NCBI RefSeq assembly: GCF_947492405.1 | Contig: NZ_CANLMP010000010.1 | Coordinates: forward strand, 62,001 to 126,000 | Direction: 5' to 3' | DNA: 64,000 nucleotides | Origin: an uncultured Aquimarina sp. | Lineage (GTDB): Bacteria > Bacteroidota > Bacteroidia > Flavobacteriales > Flavobacteriaceae | Shown: positions 43,625-51,720 of the stretch, piece by piece | Layout of the letters: every line of letters begins with the position of its first letter | Numbering within the stretch: position 1 is the stretch's first letter | Program-made: the position numbers and the translations under genes | The notes under the pieces: model-generated | What the model was told of the DNA's origin: nothing | The model's database searches: none | Seen by the model: only the letters and a program-made list of their open reading frames with translations

Positions 43625-43844
43625 TCTGTTTTTAAATGAATATGGAGCTTTTGTCAAAAAGGGAAGAGGTTGTGATTTATAAAGCTCTTTAAAATTAAGG
43701 GTTTAACGTAAAAATATTGAGGATTACCTAATTGTTAAGAGCTCGATTTAGGAAATGAATAGAAGCTAGAGGTAACTTTAGTTAATGACAAGATTTATAA
43801 ATTCTATCGTCAAAACATAGTTTAACTTTTGTTAATCCTGAAGT

Positions 43845-43900
43845 TATTTAAACAACAAAAAGCACTCATAAATTTATGAGTGCTTTTTGTTGTTTAAATA
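43845..43900. terminator. 56-bp perfect palindrome, terminator of the MORN gene
   Basis: Positions 43845-43872 and 43873-43900 are exact reverse complements: 28-bp arms with no spacer. The core is GCACTCATAAATTTATGAGTGC, flanked by A5/T5 runs and AACAAC/GTTGTT. On the minus strand it lies 11 bases after the MORN-gene stop. Confidence 0.85.
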
Positions 43901-43911
43901 TTTTAGCAAAT

Positions 43912-44274
43912 TTAATTCTCGTTGTAGTTAACAACTACATCGCTTTTATTGGACCAAGTTGTTACAGAAGCAATACTATTATCAGAGTAATTTACTTCTG
44001 ATAATTTTTCATCAGACCAAAAGAACCATTTTCCTGTCTTAACTCCATTAGTATATTGTCCCATAGCAATTTTCTTGCCTGTTATATCATAAGACTTCCA
44101 TTCTCCGTGAAGTTTTCCTTCTTTATTGTAAAATCCTTGCTGACGTACTTCGCCGTTTTCGTGAAAGTAAGTGCCTTTGATAGCATCACCTTGCTTCTCG
44201 AAAGTAGGTTTTGCTTCTTGTGCCATAATTACTCCTGAAAAAAGGATTGCTAATGTTAAGAGTAAATTTTTCAT
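43912..44274 (-). CDS. MORN-repeat (YwqK-like) exported protein
   Basis: A 120-residue protein with signal peptide MKNLLLTLAILFSGVIMAQE and MORN-type repeats: IKGTYFHENGEVRQQGFYNK, then GKLHGEWKSYDITGKKIAMG, then QYTNGVKTGKWFFWSDEKLS. Such proteins are often labelled YwqK-family antitoxin by automatic pipelines, but no toxin is adjacent and the signal peptide argues against that role. Function unknown. It is divergent from the PiT gene, and five 11-bp-phased TAACATT-like heptamers (44321-44371) lie 47 bases upstream. It may therefore be part of the same phosphate-responsive set. Confidence 0.82.
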   Translation of the reverse strand: MKNLLLTLAILFSGVIMAQEAKPTFEKQGDAIKGTYFHENGEVRQQGFYNKEGKLHGEWKSYDITGKKIAMGQYTNGVKTGKWFFWSDEKLSEVNYSDNSIASVTTWSNKSDVVVNYNEN

Positions 44275-44320
44275 AATATATGTTTTATTGGGGGTGTTCT
44301 TAATATTTACATTACAAATG

Positions 44321-44371
44321 TAACATTAATTTTACTTTTAAGCAACATTTGCGTAACATTAAATTAACATT
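44321..44371 (+). promoter_or_regulatory. five 11-bp-phased TAACATT repeats, candidate Pho box
   Basis: Heptamers start at 44321 TAACATT, 44332 TTACTTT, 44343 CAACATT, 44354 TAACATT and 44365 TAACATT, each 11 bp after the last. Three are identical. The array lies 47 bases upstream of the MORN gene, in opposite orientation to it, and 430 bases upstream of PiT. Confidence 0.55.
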
Positions 44372-44735
44372 GAAAACATAAATACTTGATATTCAGAATA
44401 TTGAAATGTTATGAAAGTGTATTTTGGTTATGATTGAAAGAATAAAAGATAAAAAAACAACTATTAATAATGGAATGTATAAACTCAGTTTGAACTTCGA
44501 ACAAGACAGAAGTGCTAATAGATACAAGTTAATTTAATAAATTTATTTCATTCATAACTTTGCGGAAATACTATGATTTAAGGACTGTCGAAATATCAAT
44601 ATAATTCTATTGACTCCAAGTGGGTGTAAAAAATCGAAATAGAAATAGGAAAAAATTAAATAATGTTAATCTTGAGATGATTATGATTTTAATGATTATT
44701 TAGAACTAAATGATTTTAGATTACAATAAAAAAGA

Positions 44736-44775
44736 TAACATTTCAATAACATACGACTAGATTTTTAGTAACATT
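44736..44775 (+). promoter_or_regulatory. four 11-bp-phased TAACATT repeats, candidate Pho box of PiT
   Basis: Heptamers start at 44736 TAACATT, 44747 TAACATA, 44758 TAGATTT and 44769 TAACATT, exactly 11 bp apart. The array ends 29 bases before the ATG of the phosphate transporter. The 7+4 direct-repeat layout is that of PhoB sites in proteobacteria, and the core resembles TTAACA of Gram-positive PhoP sites. Confidence 0.6.
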
Positions 44776-44804
44776 TTTGTGGTTTATAAGATTGTAAGAA
44801 AAAT

Positions 44805-47192
44805 ATGAACGACATTTATATTTTGATGATTATTGCTTTGGCTATTTTAGCCATTGCAGATCTGGTAGTAGGGGTTAGTAATGATGCTGTAAATTTTTTA
44901 AATTCTGCGATAGGTTCTAAGGCGATCTCCTTTAGAACTATTATGATAGTTGCCAGTCTAGGGATAGCTGCAGGTGCGATTTTTTCTAGCGGATTGATGG
45001 AGGTGGCCCGTAAGGGTATTTTTGTGCCTAGTGAGTTTTATTTTGATGAAATCATGATCATTTTCATGGCAGTTATGATTACAGATATATTACTCCTAGA
45101 CTTTTTTAATACGCTAGGTATGCCAACTTCAACCACAGTTTCGATTGTATTTGAACTATTGGGAGCTGCGGTTTGTGTTGCTTTGATTAAAATTGCCGCG
45201 GACTCATCGCTTTCTTTTGGAGATTTAGGGAACTATATTAATACTAAAAAAGCCGGTGAAATTATCACTGGGATATTACTCTCTGTGGTTGTGGCATTTT
45301 CTGTTGGAGCGATCGTTCAATATATATCACGATTATTATTGTCATTTAATTTTGAAAAAAAGGCAAAATGGGTAGGAGCGTTATTCGGAGGAATTGCATT
45401 GACCGCAATACTTTATTTCATTTTTATAAAAGGAATTAAAGGCACTAATTATGCTAAATTGATTATTGATACAGTATCTAATGATTCTGGATTGAGCTTT
45501 TTAGATTGGGCTAATATTCATTTCGAAAGTTCTTACGAAACAGTTAAAGAAATGATTGCGGCTAAGAAGGATCTTTTTAAGATTGACGCAGAAGCTGGAA
45601 CAATTGCTACTACGTTAAGAGGGTTTTTAGAAACTAATGTATTATTAATCGTTGCTGTTGGCTTTGGATTATTATCCTTGCTTTCTTATGCAGTGATGAG
45701 CATTTTTAAGATAAATATTTATAAACTTATTATTATAGTAGGAACTTTTGCATTGGCATTAGCCTTTGCAGGAAATGACTTGGTGAATTTCATCGGAGTT
45801 CCTATAGCTGCTTGGGAAGGATACCAAATGTGGAGTGATTCTGGAGTTCTTGCAAACGAATATCTTATGACTTCGTTAAGTGGTAAAGCGGAAACACCAA
45901 CTTTATTATTGCTGGCAGCCGGACTTATTATGGTCTTAACATTGTGGTTTTCTTCTAAAGCCAGAAACGTAGTTAAGACATCTATTGACTTATCACGTCA
46001 AGGAGATGGGGATGAAAAATTTCGTCCTAACTTTCTGTCTAGAGGAGTTGTAAGAGGAACCGTATTTATTTCTGAAGTTATATCTTCTATTACACCAGAA
46101 TCATTTAAGAAATTTTCTGATGAACAGTTTGAAGAGCTGACATTACCTGTGACTACTCGAAAGGAAGATATGCCGGCTTTTGATATGGTACGAGCAGCTG
46201 TTAATCTTATGGTAGCTGGAGTTTTGATTTCTATTGCAACTTCTATGAAGTTACCGTTATCAACAACGTATGTAACCTTTATGGTTGCAATGGGTACCTC
46301 ATTAGCTGATAGAGCTTGGGGAACTGAGAGTGCAGTGTATAGAGTAGCTGGAGTTCTAAATGTAATAGGAGGATGGTTCTTTACTGCTATAAGCGCATTT
46401 TTAGCTGCAGCACTTATTGCTTTTCTAATTAATTTTAATCAACCAATTATGACGGGTGTGCTACTATTGGTAGCAATACTCTTGTTGGTTAGAAATACAA
46501 TTAAGTATCGCAACAAAGCAAGAGCGAATAAAGCGGAAGATAGTCTTAAGAAGTCAGAGAGTAGTTCAATACAAGGAGTTATCGAAGAAAGTGCAGATAA
46601 CATTAAATCTTTTGTAAACAGAGGGAATAAAATTTATGGCAATACAATAGACAGTTTGGCAAAATATGATCTGGCCTCTCTTAAAAAGAGCAGAAAAGGA
46701 ATTGCAAAACTAGAAACAGAAGTAGAAGAACTTAGAGATAGTATTTTTTATTTTATCAAAAACCTTGATGAATCTAGCGTTGGCGCAAGTAGTTTTTATA
46801 TTTCTATTTTAGGATACCTAGAGGATATTACTCAGTCCCTTGAGTATATTTCTAAAACTAGTCATAAACACGTAAATAATAACCATAAGAAACTACGATT
46901 TAATCAAATTAAAGATCTTAAAGAGATTGAAGATGAATTACAAGAATTTTTTGTTAGCATTAAAGATATTTTTGATAGTAGGGAGTTTGGTGGACTTAAT
47001 ACCATTATAGAAGAAAAACAAAAATTGTTTACCTTAGTAAATGACAAAATTAATAAGCAAGTAGAACGAACTAGAACAGAAGAAAGTAGTCCTAAAAATA
47101 CGACACTTTATTTCGGACTACTAATGGAGACAAAAGATCTCATAACAGCTACCATGAATTTGTTAACTACCTATAGAGATCATCAGGATTAA
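44805..47192 (+). CDS. PiT family inorganic phosphate transporter with helical C-terminal extension
   Basis: A 795-residue inner-membrane transporter. The two PiT signature repeats are present: VGVSNDAVNFLNSAIGSKAI near the N-terminus and FAGNDLVNFIGVPIAAWEGY in the middle, with about ten transmembrane helices. A large hydrophilic loop sits between them, and a second is seen at about 380-450. From about residue 585 the protein is soluble and helical (EESADNIKSFVNRGNKIYGN, SLAKYDLASLKKSRKGIAKL), resembling a fused PhoU-type (DUF47) regulatory domain, which many PiT operons encode separately. It takes up phosphate, probably with protons or sodium. It is followed by a PhoB/PhoR-like pair. Confidence 0.92.
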   Translation: MNDIYILMIIALAILAIADLVVGVSNDAVNFLNSAIGSKAISFRTIMIVASLGIAAGAIFSSGLMEVARKGIFVPSEFYFDEIMIIFMAVMITDILLLDFFNTLGMPTSTTVSIVFELLGAAVCVALIKIAADSSLSFGDLGNYINTKKAGEIITGILLSVVVAFSVGAIVQYISRLLLSFNFEKKAKWVGALFGGIALTAILYFIFIKGIKGTNYAKLIIDTVSNDSGLSFLDWANIHFESSYETVKEMIAAKKDLFKIDAEAGTIATTLRGFLETNVLLIVAVGFGLLSLLSYAVMSIFKINIYKLIIIVGTFALALAFAGNDLVNFIGVPIAAWEGYQMWSDSGVLANEYLMTSLSGKAETPTLLLLAAGLIMVLTLWFSSKARNVVKTSIDLSRQGDGDEKFRPNFLSRGVVRGTVFISEVISSITPESFKKFSDEQFEELTLPVTTRKEDMPAFDMVRAAVNLMVAGVLISIATSMKLPLSTTYVTFMVAMGTSLADRAWGTESAVYRVAGVLNVIGGWFFTAISAFLAAALIAFLINFNQPIMTGVLLLVAILLLVRNTIKYRNKARANKAEDSLKKSESSSIQGVIEESADNIKSFVNRGNKIYGNTIDSLAKYDLASLKKSRKGIAKLETEVEELRDSIFYFIKNLDESSVGASSFYISILGYLEDITQSLEYISKTSHKHVNNNHKKLRFNQIKDLKEIEDELQEFFVSIKDIFDSREFGGLNTIIEEKQKLFTLVNDKINKQVERTRTEESSPKNTTLYFGLLMETKDLITATMNLLTTYRDHQD

Positions 47193-47212
47193 TCACGAAA
47201 TGAATTTATTAA

Positions 47213-47227
47213 GTTAACTTAATGTTA
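47213..47227. promoter_or_regulatory. two GTTA elements 11 bp apart upstream of the response regulator
   Basis: GTTA at 47213 and 47224 (heptamers TAAGTTA and AATGTTA), 107 bases before the regulator ATG. Only two steps, so weak; possible autoregulation. Confidence 0.25.
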
Positions 47228-47333
47228 TGCTTATGAAATCTTTGTGTTAGTTTATCGTTTCCTGGATGAATGTTTATCGATACTTCATTTTAACCTAGTA
47301 TATTTACGATTAGTGATGTAATTCAATAAAGAA

Positions 47334-48017
47334 ATGAATAAAAAGGATATTACAATTTTACTAGTAGATGATGAGCCGGATATTTTAGAAATTGTAGGCT
47401 ATAATCTAACCGCAGAAGGCTATAATGTCTTAACAGCAGAGAATGGTATCGAGGCTGTTAAAATTGCTAAAAAGAAAAACCCACATTTGATCATACTCGA
47501 TGTAATGATGCCAGAGATGGATGGGATCGAAGCATGTGAACAGATTCGTAAAATACCGGATTTACAAAATACAATTATCACATTTTTAACCGCACGTGGA
47601 GAAGATTACTCACAAGTAGCAGGTTTTGACGCTGGTGCGGATGATTATATTACGAAACCAATTCGTCCGAAAGTATTAGTAAGTAAAGTAAAAGCCTTAC
47701 TTCGTAGGTTAAAAGAAGATGATTCATCTGAGAATGTAGTTAAGATCGGAAACCTTGTTATTAATAGGGATGAATATAAGATCATTAAGGATAAAAAAGA
47801 GATTATATTACCTAGGAAAGAATTTGAATTATTATCTTTATTGGCATCAAAGCCTGGTAAAGTTTTTAAAAGAGAAGATATCTTGGATAAAGTCTGGGGG
47901 AATGAGGTTATTGTTGGTGGACGTACCATAGATGTGCATATTCGAAAGCTAAGAGAAAAACTTGGCGATGATAGTTTTAAAACCATAAAAGGAGTTGGCT
48001 ATAAGTTTGTAATATAA
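47334..48017 (+). CDS. OmpR/PhoB-family response regulator
   Basis: A 227-residue two-component regulator. The receiver domain has the acidic pair Asp12-Asp13 in LLVDDEPDILEIVG, the phosphorylation site Asp56 in LIILDVMMPEMDG, Thr in FLTARGED and Lys in DYITKPIRP. The C-terminal winged helix (about 130-227) has LPRKEFELLSLLASKPGKVF, then VGGRTIDVHIRKLREKLGDD and IKGVGYKFVI. It is 1 base upstream of the histidine kinase and 141 bases downstream of PiT. It most resembles the PhoB/PhoP group. The phosphate link is inferred from its neighbours and from the phased repeats such regulators bind. Confidence 0.9.
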   Translation: MNKKDITILLVDDEPDILEIVGYNLTAEGYNVLTAENGIEAVKIAKKKNPHLIILDVMMPEMDGIEACEQIRKIPDLQNTIITFLTARGEDYSQVAGFDAGADDYITKPIRPKVLVSKVKALLRRLKEDDSSENVVKIGNLVINRDEYKIIKDKKEIILPRKEFELLSLLASKPGKVFKREDILDKVWGNEVIVGGRTIDVHIRKLREKLGDDSFKTIKGVGYKFVI

Positions 48018-48018
48018 A

Positions 48019-49098
48019 ATGGCAGAAAATTTTAAGAGATCGTATAGGTTTGCTTACCTTTCGTCTTTATACATAACATTATTACTAACGCTCTTAATGA
48101 GCGTTTTTTTGTACGTTCAAGGTCGATTTAATTTTCTGTTCTTGGCAATTTTCGTGATTGTTTGTTATGCAGTATCTTTTCTAATAATTCAGTATCGAGT
48201 TCAAAAATTTATTTATCGCAGAGTTCGAAAAATCTATGACGATATCGAAATGCTCGATGTCGATACCGTTGGTGAAAGTCCTGTGACTACAGATATGAAA
48301 ACTTTAATAAAAGAAGTTGAAAAATTTGCTCAGAAACGAAAGACAGAAATAGAAACCTTAAAAATAAGAGAAGATTATCGTAAAGAATTTATGGGGAATG
48401 TTTCTCATGAGCTAAAAACACCGTTGTTTACAGTACAAGGATATATATTAACACTTCTGGATGGGGCAATGGATGACCCTGCAATTCTTGATAAATACCT
48501 TAATCGTGCAAATAAAGGAGTAGAGCGACTTATTTATATTGTAAAAGATCTGGATATGATTACTAAACTAGAAGTAGGTGATCTAAATCTTAATTACACT
48601 AATTTTGATATTATAGAACTAGTGCAAAGCGTTTTTGATTTATTCGAAATGAAAGCATCAAAAAAGAATATAGCTCTAACTTTTGACATGAATTATCAGG
48701 AACCTGTTATGGTCCACGCAGATAAGGAGAGAATTCAACAAGTACTATCTAACTTGATCGTTAATTCTATTAAGTATGGGAAAGAAGATGGTACCACAGA
48801 GGTTAGTATAGAGAATTTAATTCGAAATAAGGTCATTGTTAGAGTTACGGATAATGGAGAAGGTATTGCACAAGCACATATACCTAGATTGTTCGAGCGT
48901 TTTTATAGAGTTGACAAAAGTGGGTCACGTAAAGAAGGAGGTTCTGGACTTGGATTAGCTATTGTTAAACATATCATTGAAGCACACCATGAACGTATCT
49001 ACGTCGAAAGTGATTATCGAATAGGAAGTGAATTTTCATTTACTTTGGAAAAAGTGAAAAAGTTCCCCGTAGTCGATGTCGGTACTAAAACTGCTTAA
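48019..49098 (+). CDS. PhoR-like sensor histidine kinase
   Basis: A 359-residue kinase with two N-terminal transmembrane helices and only a very short loop between them (VQGRFN). It thus lacks a large periplasmic sensor and probably reads membrane or intracellular cues, as PhoR does. Then come the dimerisation box with His130 (FMGNVSHELKTPLFTVQGYI) and the ATPase: N box SNLIVNSIKYG, G1 VTDNGEGIAQAHIP, F box LFERFYRVDKSGSR and G2 GGSGLGLAIVKHIIE. It is one base behind the regulator gene. The last 63 bases overlap the convergent glycosyltransferase gene. Confidence 0.9.
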   Translation: MAENFKRSYRFAYLSSLYITLLLTLLMSVFLYVQGRFNFLFLAIFVIVCYAVSFLIIQYRVQKFIYRRVRKIYDDIEMLDVDTVGESPVTTDMKTLIKEVEKFAQKRKTEIETLKIREDYRKEFMGNVSHELKTPLFTVQGYILTLLDGAMDDPAILDKYLNRANKGVERLIYIVKDLDMITKLEVGDLNLNYTNFDIIELVQSVFDLFEMKASKKNIALTFDMNYQEPVMVHADKERIQQVLSNLIVNSIKYGKEDGTTEVSIENLIRNKVIVRVTDNGEGIAQAHIPRLFERFYRVDKSGSRKEGGSGLGLAIVKHIIEAHHERIYVESDYRIGSEFSFTLEKVKKFPVVDVGTKTA

Positions 49099-50091
49099 CC
49101 CTTTATAAGCATTTAGATCATATAACTTTTTTAGTGTAAATTCATTTTGTTTACAACTAGGGACAAGCTTATTCGAAGTAAGCCTTTCAGCGAGATATTC
49201 TTGCTCAAATTGTCCGGGAGTTGGTATAAAAAATGCTCTTTTCTTCAATTTAGCAAGATCCATTACCGTAGTGTATCCGGATCGTGAAATGATCATGTTA
49301 CTACTGTTAATTGTATTTTGTAATGCTAAACCTGTTAGATAATTATGTATGGTAATATTATTTTTAATATAAGTCTTCTGATTTTCCTCAATAATACCTC
49401 TAACAAAAACTATTTTTTTATCACTACGCTCGAATTCTTGAAATAATTTTTGCTCCAACATTGTACGCTGTGGTTCCGGGCCTGATAGCAATACCATGAT
49501 ATCATATTTTTTAGGTAGATTTTGATAGGTAAACCTGCTTAAAGGTCCAAGATATGTAACTGGTATATTACTTCTTTTGGGATGCCCAAGTTCTCCACTT
49601 AAACTTGGATCATCCGCCATATCCGGTACCCAGCATACGTCAAATTTCTTAATATATTTATTGTGAATTTTTGTGCTAATAGAAGTTGTTTTACCGCTGA
49701 GAACCGTGAGTTGATGCGTAATGAATACAGAGGGTACACTTTTATGCCTCACTCCCATTCTGTTATCAGAGATAATACCATAAAAATTGTCAGATTCTAT
49801 AATACGTTTTGTTACCTTTTTTTCGGTAGTAATGGCGTGTGCTATTTTAGGACTATTTAAGAGCATTTTTAACTTAAAATTGCTAGCTTTTTTAGAGTAT
49901 TCTATGTTATATGAAGGAATTTCTTCCGATTTTAAATCGGGGAACTCCTTTTTTAATAAAGCAAGTGCTGCTCCATCCGAAGCTATAACAGGCTCTAAAC
50001 CTTCCTTAATTAAGGCATTTATTATTGGAATACATCGAGTCGCATGACCCAATCCCCAATTTAGTGGTGCTACAAGTACTTTTTTACTCAA
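49036..50091 (-). CDS. GT28/MurG-like glycosyltransferase
   Basis: A 351-residue GT-B fold protein. The N-terminal domain starts KKVLVAPLNWGLGHATRCIP, the glycine/histidine loop of MurG-like and UDP-glucuronosyltransferase-like enzymes. The C-terminal donor site is SNMIISRSGYTTVMDLAKLK, then KRAFFIPTPGQFEQEYLAER. The family is annotated as GT28-related, and the acceptor is unknown; surface glycan or lipid glycosylation are options. It overlaps the histidine kinase gene tail-to-tail by 63 bases. Confidence 0.85.
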   Translation of the reverse strand: MSKKVLVAPLNWGLGHATRCIPIINALIKEGLEPVIASDGAALALLKKEFPDLKSEEIPSYNIEYSKKASNFKLKMLLNSPKIAHAITTEKKVTKRIIESDNFYGIISDNRMGVRHKSVPSVFITHQLTVLSGKTTSISTKIHNKYIKKFDVCWVPDMADDPSLSGELGHPKRSNIPVTYLGPLSRFTYQNLPKKYDIMVLLSGPEPQRTMLEQKLFQEFERSDKKIVFVRGIIEENQKTYIKNNITIHNYLTGLALQNTINSSNMIISRSGYTTVMDLAKLKKRAFFIPTPGQFEQEYLAERLTSNKLVPSCKQNEFTLKKLYDLNAYKGLSSFSTDIDYGELFHFFQSK

Positions 50092-50396
50092 AATCAGTTG
50101 CTTTGTAAGTTAATTATTGAAAAAACGCATTGTCTTATTTTTAAAATTAATAGTATTCTTCTAAGTATATATTTCCTTAATTTTACCAAAAAATTATGTT
50201 TAGGTTAGTGAAGCTTTATATTCAAAAGTGAAATACGCTGAATGTAATAGACGAACTAATCCTGTTGTAGAAAGGGATATACATAGTAATTATGTTTTGG
50301 AGTTTAAGATGGTAAACTTCTTTATTGATGAAGTATTTTAAACCTGGTGTAACATAAAACGAGTTATAGAGTCAAATAGATATAGAAGTAGAATAG
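50092..50396. other. intergenic region upstream of trmB
   Basis: 305 AT-rich bases. A 37-codon frame with GTG start (50228-50341) exists but nothing supports it. No repeat or clear promoter seen. Confidence 0.4.
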
Positions 50397-51071
50397 GTGG
50401 GAAGCAAGAATAAATTAAAACGTTTTAACGAGAACAAAACTTTTCATAATGTAGTAGAACCTACACGAGAAGAGGTATTGAACAATTCTTTAGGGTATAA
50501 AGGAAAATGGAGAGAGAAGTTCTTTAAGAATGAAAATCCAATTGTATTAGAGTTAGGGTGCGGTAAAGGAGAATATACAGTAGGATTGGCAGAAAAGTAT
50601 CCTGATAAGAATTTTATGGGGATAGATATCAAGGGAGCTCGTTTCTGGCGGGGTGCCAAGACAGCTATAGAGAAAGAAATGAGTAATGTAGGTTTTATTC
50701 GAACTCAGATAGAATTAGTAGATCATATATTCGATACAAACGAAATTGATGAAATATGGATAACGTTTCCAGATCCTCAAATAAAGTACAAACGGACAAA
50801 ACATAGGATGACTAACCATGTGTTTTTGCAGCGTTATAAGAAAGTTCTGAAACCAGATGGTATCATGCATCTTAAAACAGATAGCGAATTTATGCATGGG
50901 TATACATTAGGCTTATTACATGGTGAAGGACACGAGGTGTTATATGCCAATCATAATGTGTACCATCAAGAAGGTTCTCCCGAGGAGGTAACAGCTATCC
51001 AGACTTTTTATGAAAAACAATACTTAGAAAAAAATAAACCTATAACTTACATCCAGTTTAAAATTACCTAA
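50397..51071 (+). CDS. trmB: tRNA (guanine(46)-N7)-methyltransferase
   Basis: A 224-residue SAM-dependent methyltransferase that makes m7G46 in tRNA variable loops. It begins with a GTG codon (MGSKNKLKRFNENKTFHNV), shows the SAM motif PIVLELGCGKGEYTVGLAEK, the NFMGIDIKGARFWRGAKTAI segment and the TrmB signature WITFPDPQIKYKRTKHRMTN. Length is typical. It is followed 13 bases later by a LysE-type gene, probably an operon of three with the alkyltransferase-like gene. Confidence 0.94.
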   Translation: MGSKNKLKRFNENKTFHNVVEPTREEVLNNSLGYKGKWREKFFKNENPIVLELGCGKGEYTVGLAEKYPDKNFMGIDIKGARFWRGAKTAIEKEMSNVGFIRTQIELVDHIFDTNEIDEIWITFPDPQIKYKRTKHRMTNHVFLQRYKKVLKPDGIMHLKTDSEFMHGYTLGLLHGEGHEVLYANHNVYHQEGSPEEVTAIQTFYEKQYLEKNKPITYIQFKIT

Positions 51072-51084
51072 TTGCGTCATCGAT

Positions 51085-51720
51085 TTGGAAACAACTAAAC
51101 TATTTCTCGTCACATTTTTTGCATCCTTGGTTGGGGTAATTCCACCTGGACTGATTAATATGACTGTTGCTAAAACTTGTTTAGAAAGAGGAAAGAAAAA
51201 TGGAATCTTAGTAGCAATAGGAGCTTCGGTTGTTGTTTTTATTCAAGCGTTATTCGCTATTTTACTGGCAAAATATATTTTTTTTAATCCTTATGTGAAA
51301 AATATGCTTCTCAGAACAGGAGCAGTTGTGTTTTTTCTAATGGCTATTTATTTTTTTGTTAAGGCAAAACAAAGAAGGACCAAGATCAAAGTATATAAAC
51401 ATGCGGGTTCCCGTAGCCTCTTTAAAGGAATGATGATGTCAGCAATTAATGTACTGCCTATCCCTTATTTCTGTACAATTGCTGCGGCTATGAGTGTAAG
51501 TGGGAAAATAGAATATGATGCATTAAGGATTGTGATATTTGGTATTGCTGCCGGAATCGGGACTTTTGTAACCTTATATTTTTATGTATTTTCTTTTCTT
51601 AAGATTGAAAAGAAAACAGCATCTATAACTAAATATTCTAACTATTTTATGGGGATATTGATGTTGATTTTAGTAATGTTAACTTTAGCTAGAATAATTT
51701 ATACTTGGGATGAAGGATAA
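51085..51720 (+). CDS. LysE family translocator
   Basis: A 211-residue membrane protein with about six helices and the LysE/RhtB pattern FASLVGVIPPGLINMTVAKT, then CLERGKKNGILVAIGASVVV. Members export amino acids or related solutes. The start is a TTG (METTKLFLVTFFASL); no better codon is available upstream. The end overlaps the next gene by 11 bases. Substrate unknown. Confidence 0.85.
   Translation: METTKLFLVTFFASLVGVIPPGLINMTVAKTCLERGKKNGILVAIGASVVVFIQALFAILLAKYIFFNPYVKNMLLRTGAVVFFLMAIYFFVKAKQRRTKIKVYKHAGSRSLFKGMMMSAINVLPIPYFCTIAAAMSVSGKIEYDALRIVIFGIAAGIGTFVTLYFYVFSFLKIEKKTASITKYSNYFMGILMLILVMLTLARIIYTWDEG

Larger units (their letters stand above)
43528..43911. other. intergenic region between receptor 2 and the MORN gene
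   Basis: 384 bases. It contains the phased heptamers at 43563-43624, a second copy of the 14-base motif TTACCTAATTGTTA (43611-43624 and 43725-43738 approximately) and the 56-bp palindrome at 43845-43900. No coding frame is seen. Confidence 0.6.
44275..44804. other. divergent intergenic region of the MORN gene and PiT
   Basis: 530 bases. It has phased heptamer arrays at both ends (44321-44371 and 44736-44775). The middle holds a 35-codon frame (44430-44537) starting MIERIKDKKTTINNGMYKLS with no supporting feature, which I do not call as a gene. Confidence 0.5.

Noticed and set aside
43912..44274. YwqK-type toxin-antitoxin assignment for the MORN protein
   Set aside because: The protein has a signal peptide and no adjacent toxin gene. 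The antitoxin label for this family is an annotation habit, not evidence.
44430..44537. 35-codon frame between the MORN gene and PiT
   Set aside because: Short, with no supporting start context, homologue or structure that I can see; consistent with chance in AT-rich DNA.
50228..50341. 37-codon GTG-started frame upstream of trmB
   Set aside because: No domain, no promoter and a weak start; possible relic but unsupported.
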